From Halorubrum distributum JCM 10118 (GTDB lineage: Archaea > Halobacteriota > Halobacteria > Halobacteriales > Haloferacaceae), in NCBI RefSeq assembly GCF_000337335.1, contig NZ_AOJN01000018.1:56558-120557 (forward strand): DNA of 64,000 nucleotides, written 5' to 3'. The notes beneath the pieces are model-generated. The model saw nothing but the letters and a program-made list of their open reading frames with translations, ran no database searches and had not been told where the DNA came from. Numbering within the stretch: position 1 is the stretch's first letter; each line of letters opens with the position of its first letter. Below are positions 34,605-42,570 of this stretch, one piece after another. A program made the position numbers and the translations under genes.

Positions 34605-34915
34605 CCGCGCGTTCGACGTCTCGGACGACGACGCGTTCGAGCGGGTCGCGTCCAGGCTCATGCCCGCGGTCGAGTCCCGGGTGCGGAACAACGCGGTCAT
34701 GGAGTTCGGCGGCGTCGCCTGCGGGAAGTCGCCCCGCTGCGACGAGGCGGGCTGTCCGTGGCGCGAGTGGTGTCACGCCTACCAGACCGGCGATTTCACC
34801 GCGCCCGACGTGCCCGAGCAGCCGAGCTTCGAGGGGAGCCGCCGTCAGTTCCGCGGGCGGATCGTCCGGCTCCTCGGCGAGCGGGGACGAGGTCGTCGTG
34901 TCGCTCCGTCGCTGA
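34605..34915 (+). pseudogene. Broken 3' fragment of mutY
   Basis: This fragment repeats, with differences, the mutY stretch 30951-31232: FDVSDDDAFERVASRLMPA, then the FeS Cys region CGKSPRCDEAGCPWREWC, ending in RIVRLLGER. After that the winged-helix-like end is gone. The frame then shifts to a short tail, DEVVVSLRR, ending at a TGA at 34913-34915, which looks like the true C-terminus of a mutY. The piece is therefore an old mutY 3' end with an internal deletion, left after an insertion. No start codon or promoter serves it. Confidence 0.85.
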
Positions 34916-34989
34916 GGCGAGTCGTCGACGGGGGGCCGTCCGCCCGGTGAACCGTCACCCGTTTATTACGGGAGCCGGAAGGGGGACGC

Positions 34990-35388
34990 ATGAGCGAGAC
35001 CGTCGACTCGGACCTGTACACCCGTACGAAGGCCTTACTGGAGCCGGGCGACATCGAGCTGCTCGGCTGTATCGTCCACACGAACCTCGACGGGCAGCAG
35101 GACCTGGAGATGCACGAGCTGACGGTCGCCGCCAACGAGGTCATCGCCGACCACGCGGGGAAAGGCGAGACGTACATCGAAGCGGGCAACGACGACACGG
35201 ACTTCTCGTCGAACCAGTTCCAGGGACTGACGCTCGACGGCGAGGCGTTCGTCTGGGAGTGCCAGCAGCTCCTCCGCGACGGCAGCTTCGACATCGTGTT
35301 CTACTACGAGGCCAACGTCGACCAGGAGGCGCTCGCGGCCGACCTCGCAGACCTCGACGGGGTCGACCGCGTGACGCAGGTGCCCTGA
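34990..35388 (+). CDS. DUF5778 family protein
   Basis: A 132-aa acidic protein seen in haloarchaea. It begins SDLYTRTKALLEPGDIELLGCIVHTNL and has a mixed alpha/beta pattern with GETYIEAGNDDTDFSSNQFQGL in the middle and a second helix-strand repeat at the end. No catalytic motif is visible and the function is unknown. It follows the mutY fragment with a TTTATTAC promoter-like stretch (near 34960) about 30 nt before the ATG. Confidence 0.8.
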   Translation: MSETVDSDLYTRTKALLEPGDIELLGCIVHTNLDGQQDLEMHELTVAANEVIADHAGKGETYIEAGNDDTDFSSNQFQGLTLDGEAFVWECQQLLRDGSFDIVFYYEANVDQEALAADLADLDGVDRVTQVP

Positions 35389-35439
35389 GCCGGAGCGACG
35401 GCGAGGACCGAGTTCGAATCCGGACTGACTCCGAATTCC

Positions 35440-36084
35440 GTGAGCGACACCATTCTGATCCCCGGCGGCCGCGACGTGCGCGCCACCCTCGACACCGCCG
35501 CGAGCGACGGCGGTGGCGACGCCACCGGGAACGGCGGCCGGGCCGACGCGGTCGTCGTCGCCTGTCCGCCGCACCCGCAGCAGCGCGGTCACCGCGGCGA
35601 CGAGCGCCTGACGGCCGTGAGCGACGCCCTGACCGACCGCGGGATCGACTGCCTCCGGTTCGACTACGGCGACTGGGACGAGGGGTACGGCGAGACCACC
35701 GACGTGGACGAGGCGGTCGGCTGGGCGGCCGAGCGCTACGAGCGCGTCGGGCTGTTCGGCTTCTCGTTCGGTGGCACGGTCGCGCTCGTCGCGGCCGCGT
35801 CGCGGCCCGAGCTGGCAGGCGTCTGCGCGCTCGCGCCGACCGCGCGGCTGAACCCCGACGTCGACGCGGTCGCCGCGCTCGGCGAGGTCGTCGACCGCGG
35901 CGTGCCGGTCCGAGTGGTGTACGCGACCCGGGACTCGACCGCCGACTGGGAGCCCGTGATCGAGCGGGCGGAGGCTCTGGGCGTCGAGACGGTCGCGTTC
36001 GAGTCGGACCACTTCTTCGTCGGCCGGGCGGCGCGCGTCGGAGAGGCGGTCGCCGAGTTCCTCGCGCCGCGGCTGCGCGAGTGA
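35440..36084 (+). CDS. Alpha/beta hydrolase (dienelactone hydrolase-like)
   Basis: A 214-aa hydrolase. The nucleophile elbow is GFSFGG (Ser near residue 110), an Asp-containing loop YATRDSTADWEP is near 167 and the His is in ESDHFFVGR near 190, giving the catalytic triad. The N-terminal VVVACPPHPQQRGHRGDERL forms the oxyanion-hole region. There is no signal peptide, so it is cytoplasmic. The substrate is unknown. It starts at GTG (35440). It is convergent with the glycosyltransferase gene. Confidence 0.88.
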   Translation: MSDTILIPGGRDVRATLDTAASDGGGDATGNGGRADAVVVACPPHPQQRGHRGDERLTAVSDALTDRGIDCLRFDYGDWDEGYGETTDVDEAVGWAAERYERVGLFGFSFGGTVALVAAASRPELAGVCALAPTARLNPDVDAVAALGEVVDRGVPVRVVYATRDSTADWEPVIERAEALGVETVAFESDHFFVGRAARVGEAVAEFLAPRLRE

Positions 36085-36130
36085 GCACGGGTCGAGTCCG
36101 AAAAGGAGATCGAGCGGCCTCGCGGCGGGA

Positions 36131-37375
36131 TCAGTCGCTGCCGACCTTCGTCGTCACGCGGAACGTCTCCGGCGGGTTGAGGATCCCCGCGACGGTCCCC
36201 ATCGAGTGAACGACGGTGATAAGCGGCGCGAGCGGGACCGCGAGCGCCCAGTGGTGGTGGTCGTCCCCGTAGTAGGCGACGCCGAGGAGGAACCAGCCGA
36301 GCGTACACAGCGCCAGGCCCATCGACGCGGCGAAGAAGAGGCCGCTGTAGGCGATGGTGACGCTGAGCAGCGACAGCGGGACGACGAGCAGAGTGACGAT
36401 CGGCGAGAGCGCCCACGCGTAGTTACGGACCCGCGTCAACAGCTCGTACCGCAGCGGCAGCATCGCCGACGCCTGAACGTTCCCGGCCGCCCAACGACGG
36501 CGCTGCTGGAGGATCTCGTACAGCGACGGCGGCGCCTCGTTCCGACAGACCGCGTCCGACAGCGCGAACGTCACGTCGAGCTCGCGGAAGGCCGCCCAGA
36601 CGAAGGCGGTGTCCTCGACCAGCGTCTCGCGGTCCCACGTCGTCCGCTCCTCGACCTCGGTGCGGACGGCGATGCCGCCGCCCCAGGCGAAAAGCGGGAT
36701 CGAGAGCCGCGCGAACGCGCGCTGTTCGAGCTGGACGCCCATCCGGTAGACGTCGGCCAGGTAGCTGAGGCTCGAGTCCGTGCGACGCGGCTTCTCGCGG
36801 AGCTGGACGATGTCCGCGTCCGGGAGCCCGTCGAACGACTCGACGACGCTGTCCTCGTCCAAGTAGAGCACGAACTCCGTCTGACAGTCGAGCGTCCGCC
36901 GAGCCCACTCCTGCGCGCGGCCCTTCCGGACCGCGCGACACGAGAACTCGTCCGGGACCGCGTGGACGGTCGCCCCGCGCACGTCGATGGGCGACTCCGC
37001 GATCACGTGGACGTCGTCGAGCCCGTCCGGGAGCGAGTCGACCGTCTGCTGAACGACCTCGGCGGCGTCGACGGTCATGATGCGAACCTGTACCTCGTCG
37101 GGCCCGTACTCGTTCGGGGGCGTCTCGTGGCCGGCGCCCACGACCCCGGTGAGCGCGAACCAGACGACCGCGGTCGCGCCGAAGAGGAGCGTCACGCCCC
37201 AGAGCGCGACCCCGAACAGCGACCCGAGCCCGCCGTCGCCGACGGCGGTGGTGGCCGCCGCCTGCGCGGGAGCGGTGCCCGGGCCGGAGACGACCGCCGG
37301 TGCGAGAAGCGTCGCGAGGCCGCCGACGACCAAGGCCAGCGTCACCCCGATCAGTGCGAGACGTTCGGTGTTCAT
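36131..37375 (-). CDS. Family 2 glycosyltransferase, membrane-anchored
   Basis: A 414-aa protein with two N-terminal helices (about 8-30 and 55-78), a GT-A type domain, and C-terminal helices (about 325-400). The DxD-like motif LYLDEDSVVES is near residue 172, LVEDTAFVW (acid/base region) near 265 and QQRRRWAAGN (the Q/RxxRW motif of processive glycosyltransferases) near 292. The layout is like cellulose-synthase or hyaluronan-synthase type enzymes. It may make surface polysaccharide or glycolipid. A long 5' gap (37376-37807) holds 11-bp tandem repeats. Confidence 0.88.
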   Translation of the reverse strand: MNTERLALIGVTLALVVGGLATLLAPAVVSGPGTAPAQAAATTAVGDGGLGSLFGVALWGVTLLFGATAVVWFALTGVVGAGHETPPNEYGPDEVQVRIMTVDAAEVVQQTVDSLPDGLDDVHVIAESPIDVRGATVHAVPDEFSCRAVRKGRAQEWARRTLDCQTEFVLYLDEDSVVESFDGLPDADIVQLREKPRRTDSSLSYLADVYRMGVQLEQRAFARLSIPLFAWGGGIAVRTEVEERTTWDRETLVEDTAFVWAAFRELDVTFALSDAVCRNEAPPSLYEILQQRRRWAAGNVQASAMLPLRYELLTRVRNYAWALSPIVTLLVVPLSLLSVTIAYSGLFFAASMGLALCTLGWFLLGVAYYGDDHHHWALAVPLAPLITVVHSMGTVAGILNPPETFRVTTKVGSD

Positions 37376-37807
37376 CGTGTCTCCCCCTCCCGCGCCGAAC
37401 CCTATGAACCGTCCAAACGCTACAAGGGGATTCAGCCGTATTTCGACCGGATTTACGCGCTTAATCCGATCTGATCCGAAACAATCGACTGACAGCGGCG
37501 CTGTGGTGTGTGTTACTGTGTTTCATAATGCCGAGTCTGTGCTTCGCGGACGAAGCCGTCGATCGGCCCGGGTGCTCGCGGCGCGCGCGCCAGCGGTCGT
37601 CGATCGACTCCGCCGCCGGCCGCTCGCCGCGGGCTGGTCTCCGCCGGGGTCATCGGGAGTGGCTCGGGAGGGGACCGGCCGACGAACGCGTCGACCGCGC
37701 ATCGGCCGCGCATTGACCGCACATTGGCCGCGCATTGATCGCGAGTCGACCGCGCATTGACCGCGAGTCGACCGTGCGCCGCCGTGGAGCCTCCCGCGCT
37801 CTCGCGG
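37376..37807. other. 432-bp gap with no gene, holding the glycosyltransferase promoter
   Basis: No convincing coding frame is found here. The first 100 bp read on the minus strand contain a GGATTAAG box at about 37465, a candidate promoter for the glycosyltransferase. The middle (37550-37690) is GC-rich with no structure I can assign. The last part holds the 11-bp repeats at 37693-37777. Confidence 0.5.
37693..37777 (+). repeat. 11-bp tandem repeats (GACCGCGCATT-type)
   Basis: About eight head-to-tail units, each 11 bp, such as GACCGCGCATT, GGCCGCGCATT, GACCGCACATT and GACCGCGAGTC. Units differ at a few positions but the phase is kept. The period matches one turn of the double helix, so the sites would lie on one face. 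It is just downstream of the TFS gene and about 320 bp upstream of the glycosyltransferase start. It could be a binding array or a simple tandem duplication. Confidence 0.75.
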
Positions 37808-38137
37808 TCAGTTGTACCCTCTCCACCGGTGGCCGCACTCCTTACATTTAAAAAAGCGGGTCGGCGGCTCGTCCGCGGCGCCGGTCTGTTTGATCGTGTA
37901 CCACGCCTCGCCGTGGTCGCACTCGTCGCAGACGACGTCGGTCGCGGTCGGCTTCCCCTCGAAGTTCGCGCCCTCCTCGGTCTCGATCACCTCCTCGCCG
38001 GTCTGCTCGGTCGTCGACTCGAACTCGGCGGCGAGCCCCTCGTCGCGTTCGGCGGTGCCGCCGCAGTCGTCGTTCTGACACACCATCTCCCCGTCGCGAG
38101 AGACCATCATCGAGCCGCAGTCGTCACAGAACTGCAT
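37808..38137 (-). CDS. tfs: Transcription factor S (TFS, TFIIS-like cleavage factor)
   Basis: A 109-aa protein of the TFS/RPB9/TFIIS type that rescues stalled archaeal RNA polymerase by promoting RNA cleavage. The N-terminal zinc ribbon is CDDCGSMM...CQNDDC. The C-terminal ribbon is CDECDHGEAWYTIKQTGAADEPPTRFFKCKECGHRW, where the usual RSADEP acidic pair reads GAADEP (D and E kept). The ATG is at 38137. The upstream extension of the frame only translates the adjacent repeat element. A TATA-like CCTAAACC lies about 28 nt before the ATG. Confidence 0.93.
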   Translation of the reverse strand: MQFCDDCGSMMVSRDGEMVCQNDDCGGTAERDEGLAAEFESTTEQTGEEVIETEEGANFEGKPTATDVVCDECDHGEAWYTIKQTGAADEPPTRFFKCKECGHRWRGYN

Positions 38138-38212
38138 ATACTCGTTCGGTACGTGATTGAGCGGTTTAGGTTCGGCGGGTACGGTCGAATACGCGGTGTA
38201 CGGTGTCGGACA

Positions 38213-38700
38213 TTTATAAATAGACGATGCCGTTGGGGGAGGTGACGGTGTCTCGTGACCCGTCGCCGCAGTGACGTATTTCGAAGCTCCAGCCGCTTGC
38301 TTATAAATGAGTGTCAGTAGATCGGCGGTGAACACCTCTAAAGCCCCAGCCGCTCGCATATAAACAATCGACTGTGGATCGACGCGAAACGCCTCCAAAG
38401 CCCCAGCCGCTCGCATATAAACGATCGACTGTGGATCGACGCGAAACGCCTCCAAAGCCCCAGCCGCGAGGCCGCCGTAGGCTCGTTGCGCTCCTCGCTC
38501 GCGTTGCTCGCTGCGGTGCTTACGTCGCCTACGGCGGCCTCGCGGCTGCCCCTTTGAGTCCCACCCGACCGCGACCGCACCGCAGCCTCACACCTCCCCA
38601 GCCTCGTCGCTGGCGCCGGCGGCGCCAGCGACTCCCTCGCGCGTGCTCCTCGCGCCCTCCGGGCGCTCGGAGGCACGCGCCACCGTACCTTATTTATAAA
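38213..38700 (-). repeat. SR2: structured intergenic repeat with a tandem array of its end module
   Basis: A full copy spans about 38414-38700. Hairpin A has 6-bp arms at 38652-38657 and 38661-38666, B has 12-bp arms at 38606-38617 and 38621-38632, and C has perfect 21-bp arms at 38462-38482 and 38527-38547. Before it, from 38286 to 38413, the short module CTCCAAAGCCCCAGCCGCT + TATAAA + about 25 nt occurs three times in tandem, the last two nearly identical (about 57 nt period). A weaker trace reaches back to a TTTATAA at 38214. It lies between the TFS start and the 3' end of the MOT1-like gene. Confidence 0.85.
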
Positions 38701-38721
38701 TGGCCACCTCTCAGTTCCCCG

Positions 38722-39813
38722 TTATCCGCCGATCCGCTTCCACGCGAGGTGAACCGCGATCCCGGCGAGGAACGCGACGCCGAGGTTGGTGGCGAGCGCG
38801 AGGAGGCCGATCCCGACCGACAGCGCGCGGTTCCCCGAGTCGGTGACGTTGCGCGCGAGCGAGACGGCGACGATGGCGAGCAGCGCGCCGAGCATCGCCA
38901 GCGGGAACGCCGCGATCAGCGCGGGCGTGGCGAAGAGCGCGGCGACGAGGTAGCCGGCGCCGAGGACGACGTTCGCGCCGCCGGTGCGCGCGCCGAACGC
39001 GTACTTGCCGGCCACGCCGTCACAGCCGTGACACATCGGGATCCCGCCGAGGGGGACCGCAATCAGGTTGGTGACGCCCATGCTCGTCGACAGCTCGTCG
39101 GGGGTGACGTCGGCGTCGAGCAGGTCCGAGAAGAGGAGCGAGGTCGCCAGCGCGGCGTTGCCGATGGTCATGGCCAACTGCGCGGCCACGCCGTCGAAGG
39201 TGGCCCGCGTGAGCGCCGCGCCGAACGCCGGCGTCGGCGGTGCGCCGGGCAGTCGAGGGGTCGGCACGCCGGCGACGACGAGCGCGGTCGCGACGCCGAG
39301 GAGCGCGACGGCCAGCGCGCTCGCCTTCCCGTGGCCCGCGAGCGCGAACGCGGCGGCGACCGCGACCCCGACGAGCGCGACGAGCGGGTCGTCGACCGCG
39401 AGCTCGATCCCCGTTTCGAGGAGGACGAGCCCGACCGCGAACTGGACCCCGCGGATCACCGGCTCGCCGATCCAGCGTTCGACGTACGCGAGCGTCCCGG
39501 AGAGTCCGATCGCGAGGAGGAGAACGCCGAGGACGAGGCCCGCGAGCGCGAGCTCGGCGTAGGTGAGCGCGCCCGCGATCGCGAGCGCGGCCAGCGCCTT
39601 CATCGGCTCGACGGACACCGGGAGGCCGTACCGGACCCCCCAGACGACCTGGAACGCGCCGAACGCGACGAGGGCGTGCGGCAGCGAGACGTCCGTCAGC
39701 AGCGCCAGCGCGACCACGAGCGGGATGACCGTAATCGAATCCCCTATCGCGCCGGTGACCGCCCCCGGCCCGAACTCGACGGACCGCCGCCCCGCAGATT
39801 CGGACGTTATCAC
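38722..39813 (-). CDS. MOT1-like molybdate/sulfate transporter
   Basis: A 363-aa membrane protein with about ten helices. The motif RYGLPVSVEPMKALAALAIAG (near residue 62-82) and the second GGIPMCHGCDGVAGKYAFGARTGG (near 255-278) are diagnostic of the MOT1 molybdate/sulfate family. It starts at a GTG at 39813, since no ATG lies nearby. A mobA gene is 20 kb away, so molybdate is plausible. The gene is convergent with nothing; its 3' end faces SR2. Confidence 0.88.
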   Translation of the reverse strand: MITSESAGRRSVEFGPGAVTGAIGDSITVIPLVVALALLTDVSLPHALVAFGAFQVVWGVRYGLPVSVEPMKALAALAIAGALTYAELALAGLVLGVLLLAIGLSGTLAYVERWIGEPVIRGVQFAVGLVLLETGIELAVDDPLVALVGVAVAAAFALAGHGKASALAVALLGVATALVVAGVPTPRLPGAPPTPAFGAALTRATFDGVAAQLAMTIGNAALATSLLFSDLLDADVTPDELSTSMGVTNLIAVPLGGIPMCHGCDGVAGKYAFGARTGGANVVLGAGYLVAALFATPALIAAFPLAMLGALLAIVAVSLARNVTDSGNRALSVGIGLLALATNLGVAFLAGIAVHLAWKRIGG

Positions 39814-39901
39814 GCGATGCGCGCAGTATCGGCCGGTCGGGCTTGAACGTGTTCAGAAATCGCTGGCGGGTACTCGCCCGACAGGACGAAACTCCGTGCG
39901 G

Positions 39902-40594
39902 TTACTCGCCGTCGAAGGCGGGGTCCTCCGCGTCCACCATCGGGCAGTTCCGGACTCGGAACCGCGAGAAGTCGACCGACTTGACGATCTCGGTCCCCTC
40001 GTGGGTACAGGCCGTCTCCGGCGGTGCCGTGAAGTGCGGACAGCGCTGGCAGTAGCTCCGCTTGTCGACCACCCGCTCGTCGCCGGTCGTCCCCGGCCCC
40101 GGCGTCTGCCCCAGATCGCCGACCGCACCCCCCTCGGCGGCGTCGTCGAACTCGGTCGCGTCGGCGCCGACCGAGGTCCCCTCGTCGAGCGCCTCCCACA
40201 CGTCCTCCTCGCCGACGTCGCCGCTCCCCATCGACTCGAAGGGGTCCTCGTCTGTCGGCGAGCCGGCGGCGTCGGCGTCCAGTTCGGAGAACGGGTCGTC
40301 CGCCGGGGCGCCCGGTTCCGGATCCTCGGACGCGCCCGTCTCGGGCCCTACGGACGCGCCCGGCTCCGGGTCCGCGCGGGGCGACGCCTCGCCGCCGTCG
40401 TCGATCCCGTCGCCGAGCGCCGCGAACGGGTCGTCGACCTCGTGGGCGTCGGGGTCGTCGAGGCCGTCGTCGGCCCCGTCGCTCGCTCCGTCGCCGCTCG
40501 GTTCGTCGTCAAACTGCTCCTCACCGAACGGCTCGTCGTCGAAGGGGTCCGCTTCCGGTGCGTCGTCGCCGTCAGACCGGTCGCCGTCGCTCAT
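39902..40594 (-). CDS. Acidic protein with a C-terminal Cys cluster, unknown function
   Basis: A 230-aa protein. The first 165 residues are low-complexity acidic (Asp/Glu/Gly/Pro) with repeated DPF-type modules such as EADPFDDEPF, DDPFAALG, DDPFSELD and DEDPFESM. The C-terminal 60 residues contain CQRCPHF...CTHEG...SVDFSRFRVRNCPM, which looks like a metal or iron-sulfur site. I do not recognise the family. The ATG at 40594 overlaps the stop of the coiled-coil gene by 4 nt, so they are made together. The DPF repeats suggest multiple short binding motifs. Confidence 0.75.
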   Translation of the reverse strand: MSDGDRSDGDDAPEADPFDDEPFGEEQFDDEPSGDGASDGADDGLDDPDAHEVDDPFAALGDGIDDGGEASPRADPEPGASVGPETGASEDPEPGAPADDPFSELDADAAGSPTDEDPFESMGSGDVGEEDVWEALDEGTSVGADATEFDDAAEGGAVGDLGQTPGPGTTGDERVVDKRSYCQRCPHFTAPPETACTHEGTEIVKSVDFSRFRVRNCPMVDAEDPAFDGE

Positions 40595-41592
40595 CGGCGG
40601 TCCCTGTCCGGCCCGCCGTCGCTCGCGGCGGTGCTCGTCCGGTCCGTCGTCCGGCTCATCTCGTCGCGGTCGTCGTCCGCGACGTCGCCGTCGATGGCGG
40701 GCCGGTCCCCGACGAGGAGTTTCGACGTGCCGAGGAAGCCGGTGTTCGGCTCCAGGTCCTCGAACCGGCGCCCGCAGTGGGGACACTCAGGCGCCGACAG
40801 CAGTCCCAGCTCCACGCCGCCGCCGCAGTGGTTACAGTCGGCTGACCGCACGCCGTGCCGGTTCGCCGTCCGCGTCAGCACGTCGACGCGCTCGCGGTCC
40901 GCGCGGTCGCGCTCGGCCGCGTCGAGCCGGCGCTTGACCTTGACGACCGCGTTCGCGACCCGCGAGAGCTTGTCGTCGATCTCGGTCAGGTCGTCCGCGG
41001 AGATCCCGGCGAGGTCCGACTCCACGTCGTCGAGGCGGTCGTCCACGGCGTCGACCCGTTCGTCGACCTCCTCCACGCGTTCGTCGACCCCATCGAGGCG
41101 GTCGCCGAACGCGTCCAGTCGGTCGCGAACCGCGTCCAGGTCGTCGAGGCGGGCGTCGAGCGCATCCAGCCGCTCGCGGAGGTCGTCGACTCGGTCCGAG
41201 GAGGGCGCGTCGGCGACGGCCGCGTCGAGCCGGTCCAGCCGGGCGGCGAGCTCCTCCAGTTCGTCCGCAAGGTCGTCGACCCGCGCCGCCGGGCCATCCG
41301 CGTCGCCAGCCTCTCCGTCGTCCTCCGCGCCCCCCTCGGCGGCGTCGAGCGACTCCACCTCGCGGTAGAGGTCGACGAACCGATCGCGGAGGTCGGCCAC
41401 CTTCTCGTCCAACTCCGCGTCGAGGTCGTCGAGGCGGGCCTCGATCGCCGCCACCTCCTCGGAATCGGGGACGTCGATCCCCTCGGACTCCGCGAGCGCG
41501 ACGAGCGCACGCTTGAGGAGCTCCTCGCGGCTCACGCCGGCGTCCTCGGCCGCGGCGTCGAGGGCGGCCGCCGCCGGGTCGAGGTCACTCAT
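40591..41592 (-). CDS. Coiled-coil protein with a C-terminal zinc ribbon
   Basis: A 333-aa protein. The first 40 residues are helical (SREELLKRALVALAESEGIDVPD). Residues about 45-235 form a coiled coil with many RLDDLDA-type heptads, including RLDALDARLDDLDAVRDRLD. A zinc ribbon CNHCGGGVELGLLSAPECPHCGRRF is near residue 258-282, and the tail is disordered. There are no catalytic motifs. It precedes and overlaps the acidic Cys-cluster gene. The pair may form a scaffold, for instance for membrane or cytoskeletal structure, but that is guesswork. Confidence 0.8.
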   Translation of the reverse strand: MSDLDPAAAALDAAAEDAGVSREELLKRALVALAESEGIDVPDSEEVAAIEARLDDLDAELDEKVADLRDRFVDLYREVESLDAAEGGAEDDGEAGDADGPAARVDDLADELEELAARLDRLDAAVADAPSSDRVDDLRERLDALDARLDDLDAVRDRLDAFGDRLDGVDERVEEVDERVDAVDDRLDDVESDLAGISADDLTEIDDKLSRVANAVVKVKRRLDAAERDRADRERVDVLTRTANRHGVRSADCNHCGGGVELGLLSAPECPHCGRRFEDLEPNTGFLGTSKLLVGDRPAIDGDVADDDRDEMSRTTDRTSTAASDGGPDRDRR

Positions 41593-41730
41593 CGCGGATC
41601 CTCCGTCATCTACCTGTCGTTGAGCGGCGAGGCTTAAGTAACCTGTCGCGCCGTTCTCCGGATCGATACTCGGCGACCGCCCGGTCCCGAGCCGGGGCGT
41701 CGGCTACCGGATTCGGCGTCGGAGGACCGG

Positions 41731-42567
41731 CTACCGAATCTTGCGCACGTCGCTGATGTCGAAGCCCCCCTCGTGGATCTCGGTCTCGAAGCGGACGATG
41801 TTCTCTGCCTCCAGCCGCGAGAGCACGCCGCGGAACTCGCGGACGAACATCGTTCGGGCGCGCTGCGAGCCGCCGCTCTCCCAAGAGAACTGGAGCGTCC
41901 CGCCCGCGGCGTCCATCAGGGTGCCGAACTCGCGGTCGCGGAGCGCGTCGGTGTTCACCAGCACGAGGACCAGGGCGTCCCACTCGTATGCCGCCTTCTT
42001 CAGTCCCTTCATCACCATGGCGACGTCGCTCCAGTCGGTGTCGTCGGAGACCATCGAGACGAGGTCTGTGACGGAGTCGATACAGACGAGGCTCCGCTCG
42101 CCGTGTTCCGAGAGGTAGTCGCCGAACGCGGTGAGCACGTCCTCGTACTCGCCGCGGTCGCCGAGCTCGGTGATCGAGGCGGTCGCCGTCTCGTACCAGT
42201 CGCGCGGCACGGGCGACAGCTGGAAGTACTCCGGCGAGAGGTCCCGGAAGGAGATTTGATCGACCGCCGCGTCGACGATCTCCGAATCCATCGTGTACCC
42301 CATCTCGCGGGTGATCGCCTCGGTGTCGGCGGTGAAAGAGATGTAATGAACCGACTCGGGCAGCGTCGCGTCGGCGTCGACGTCGCCGTAGTAGAGGTCG
42401 AACAGCTCCTCGTCGGCGCCCGCCAGCGCGTTCATCGCCGCGCTGGTGTACGCGAACTCCCGAGCGCCCGCGCCCGCCTCGCCCGCGAGCAACACGACGC
42501 TTCCCGGCGGCGCGCCGCCCCCGAGGATCGAGTCGAGGCGCGCGACCCCGAACGGAACACTGGACAT
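41731..42567 (-). CDS. RAD55/KaiC-like ATPase homologue with a degenerate Walker A
   Basis: A 278-aa RecA-superfamily protein of the haloarchaeal RAD55-like (HTR-like) type: VPFGVARLDSILGGGAPPGSVVLLAG at the start, Walker B-like RSLVCIDSVTDLV near residue 160, and a C-terminal RMARTMFVREFRGVLSRLE-type strand (SQRARTMFVREFRGV). Walker A reads GEAGAGAREF, where the Lys and Ser/Thr of GxxGxGK[ST] are missing. ATP binding is therefore doubtful. It is 4 bp from the GHMP-family gene on the same strand and may share its transcript. The function is unknown; a regulatory or partner role is possible. Confidence 0.78.
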   Translation of the reverse strand: MSSVPFGVARLDSILGGGAPPGSVVLLAGEAGAGAREFAYTSAAMNALAGADEELFDLYYGDVDADATLPESVHYISFTADTEAITREMGYTMDSEIVDAAVDQISFRDLSPEYFQLSPVPRDWYETATASITELGDRGEYEDVLTAFGDYLSEHGERSLVCIDSVTDLVSMVSDDTDWSDVAMVMKGLKKAAYEWDALVLVLVNTDALRDREFGTLMDAAGGTLQFSWESGGSQRARTMFVREFRGVLSRLEAENIVRFETEIHEGGFDISDVRKIR

Positions 42568-42570
42568 GGC

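Noticed and set aside
37808..38455. N-terminal extension of TFS with a repeated EAFRVDPQSIVYMRAAGAL
   Set aside because: This is only the translation of the SR2 tandem modules; the true start of TFS is the ATG at 38137.
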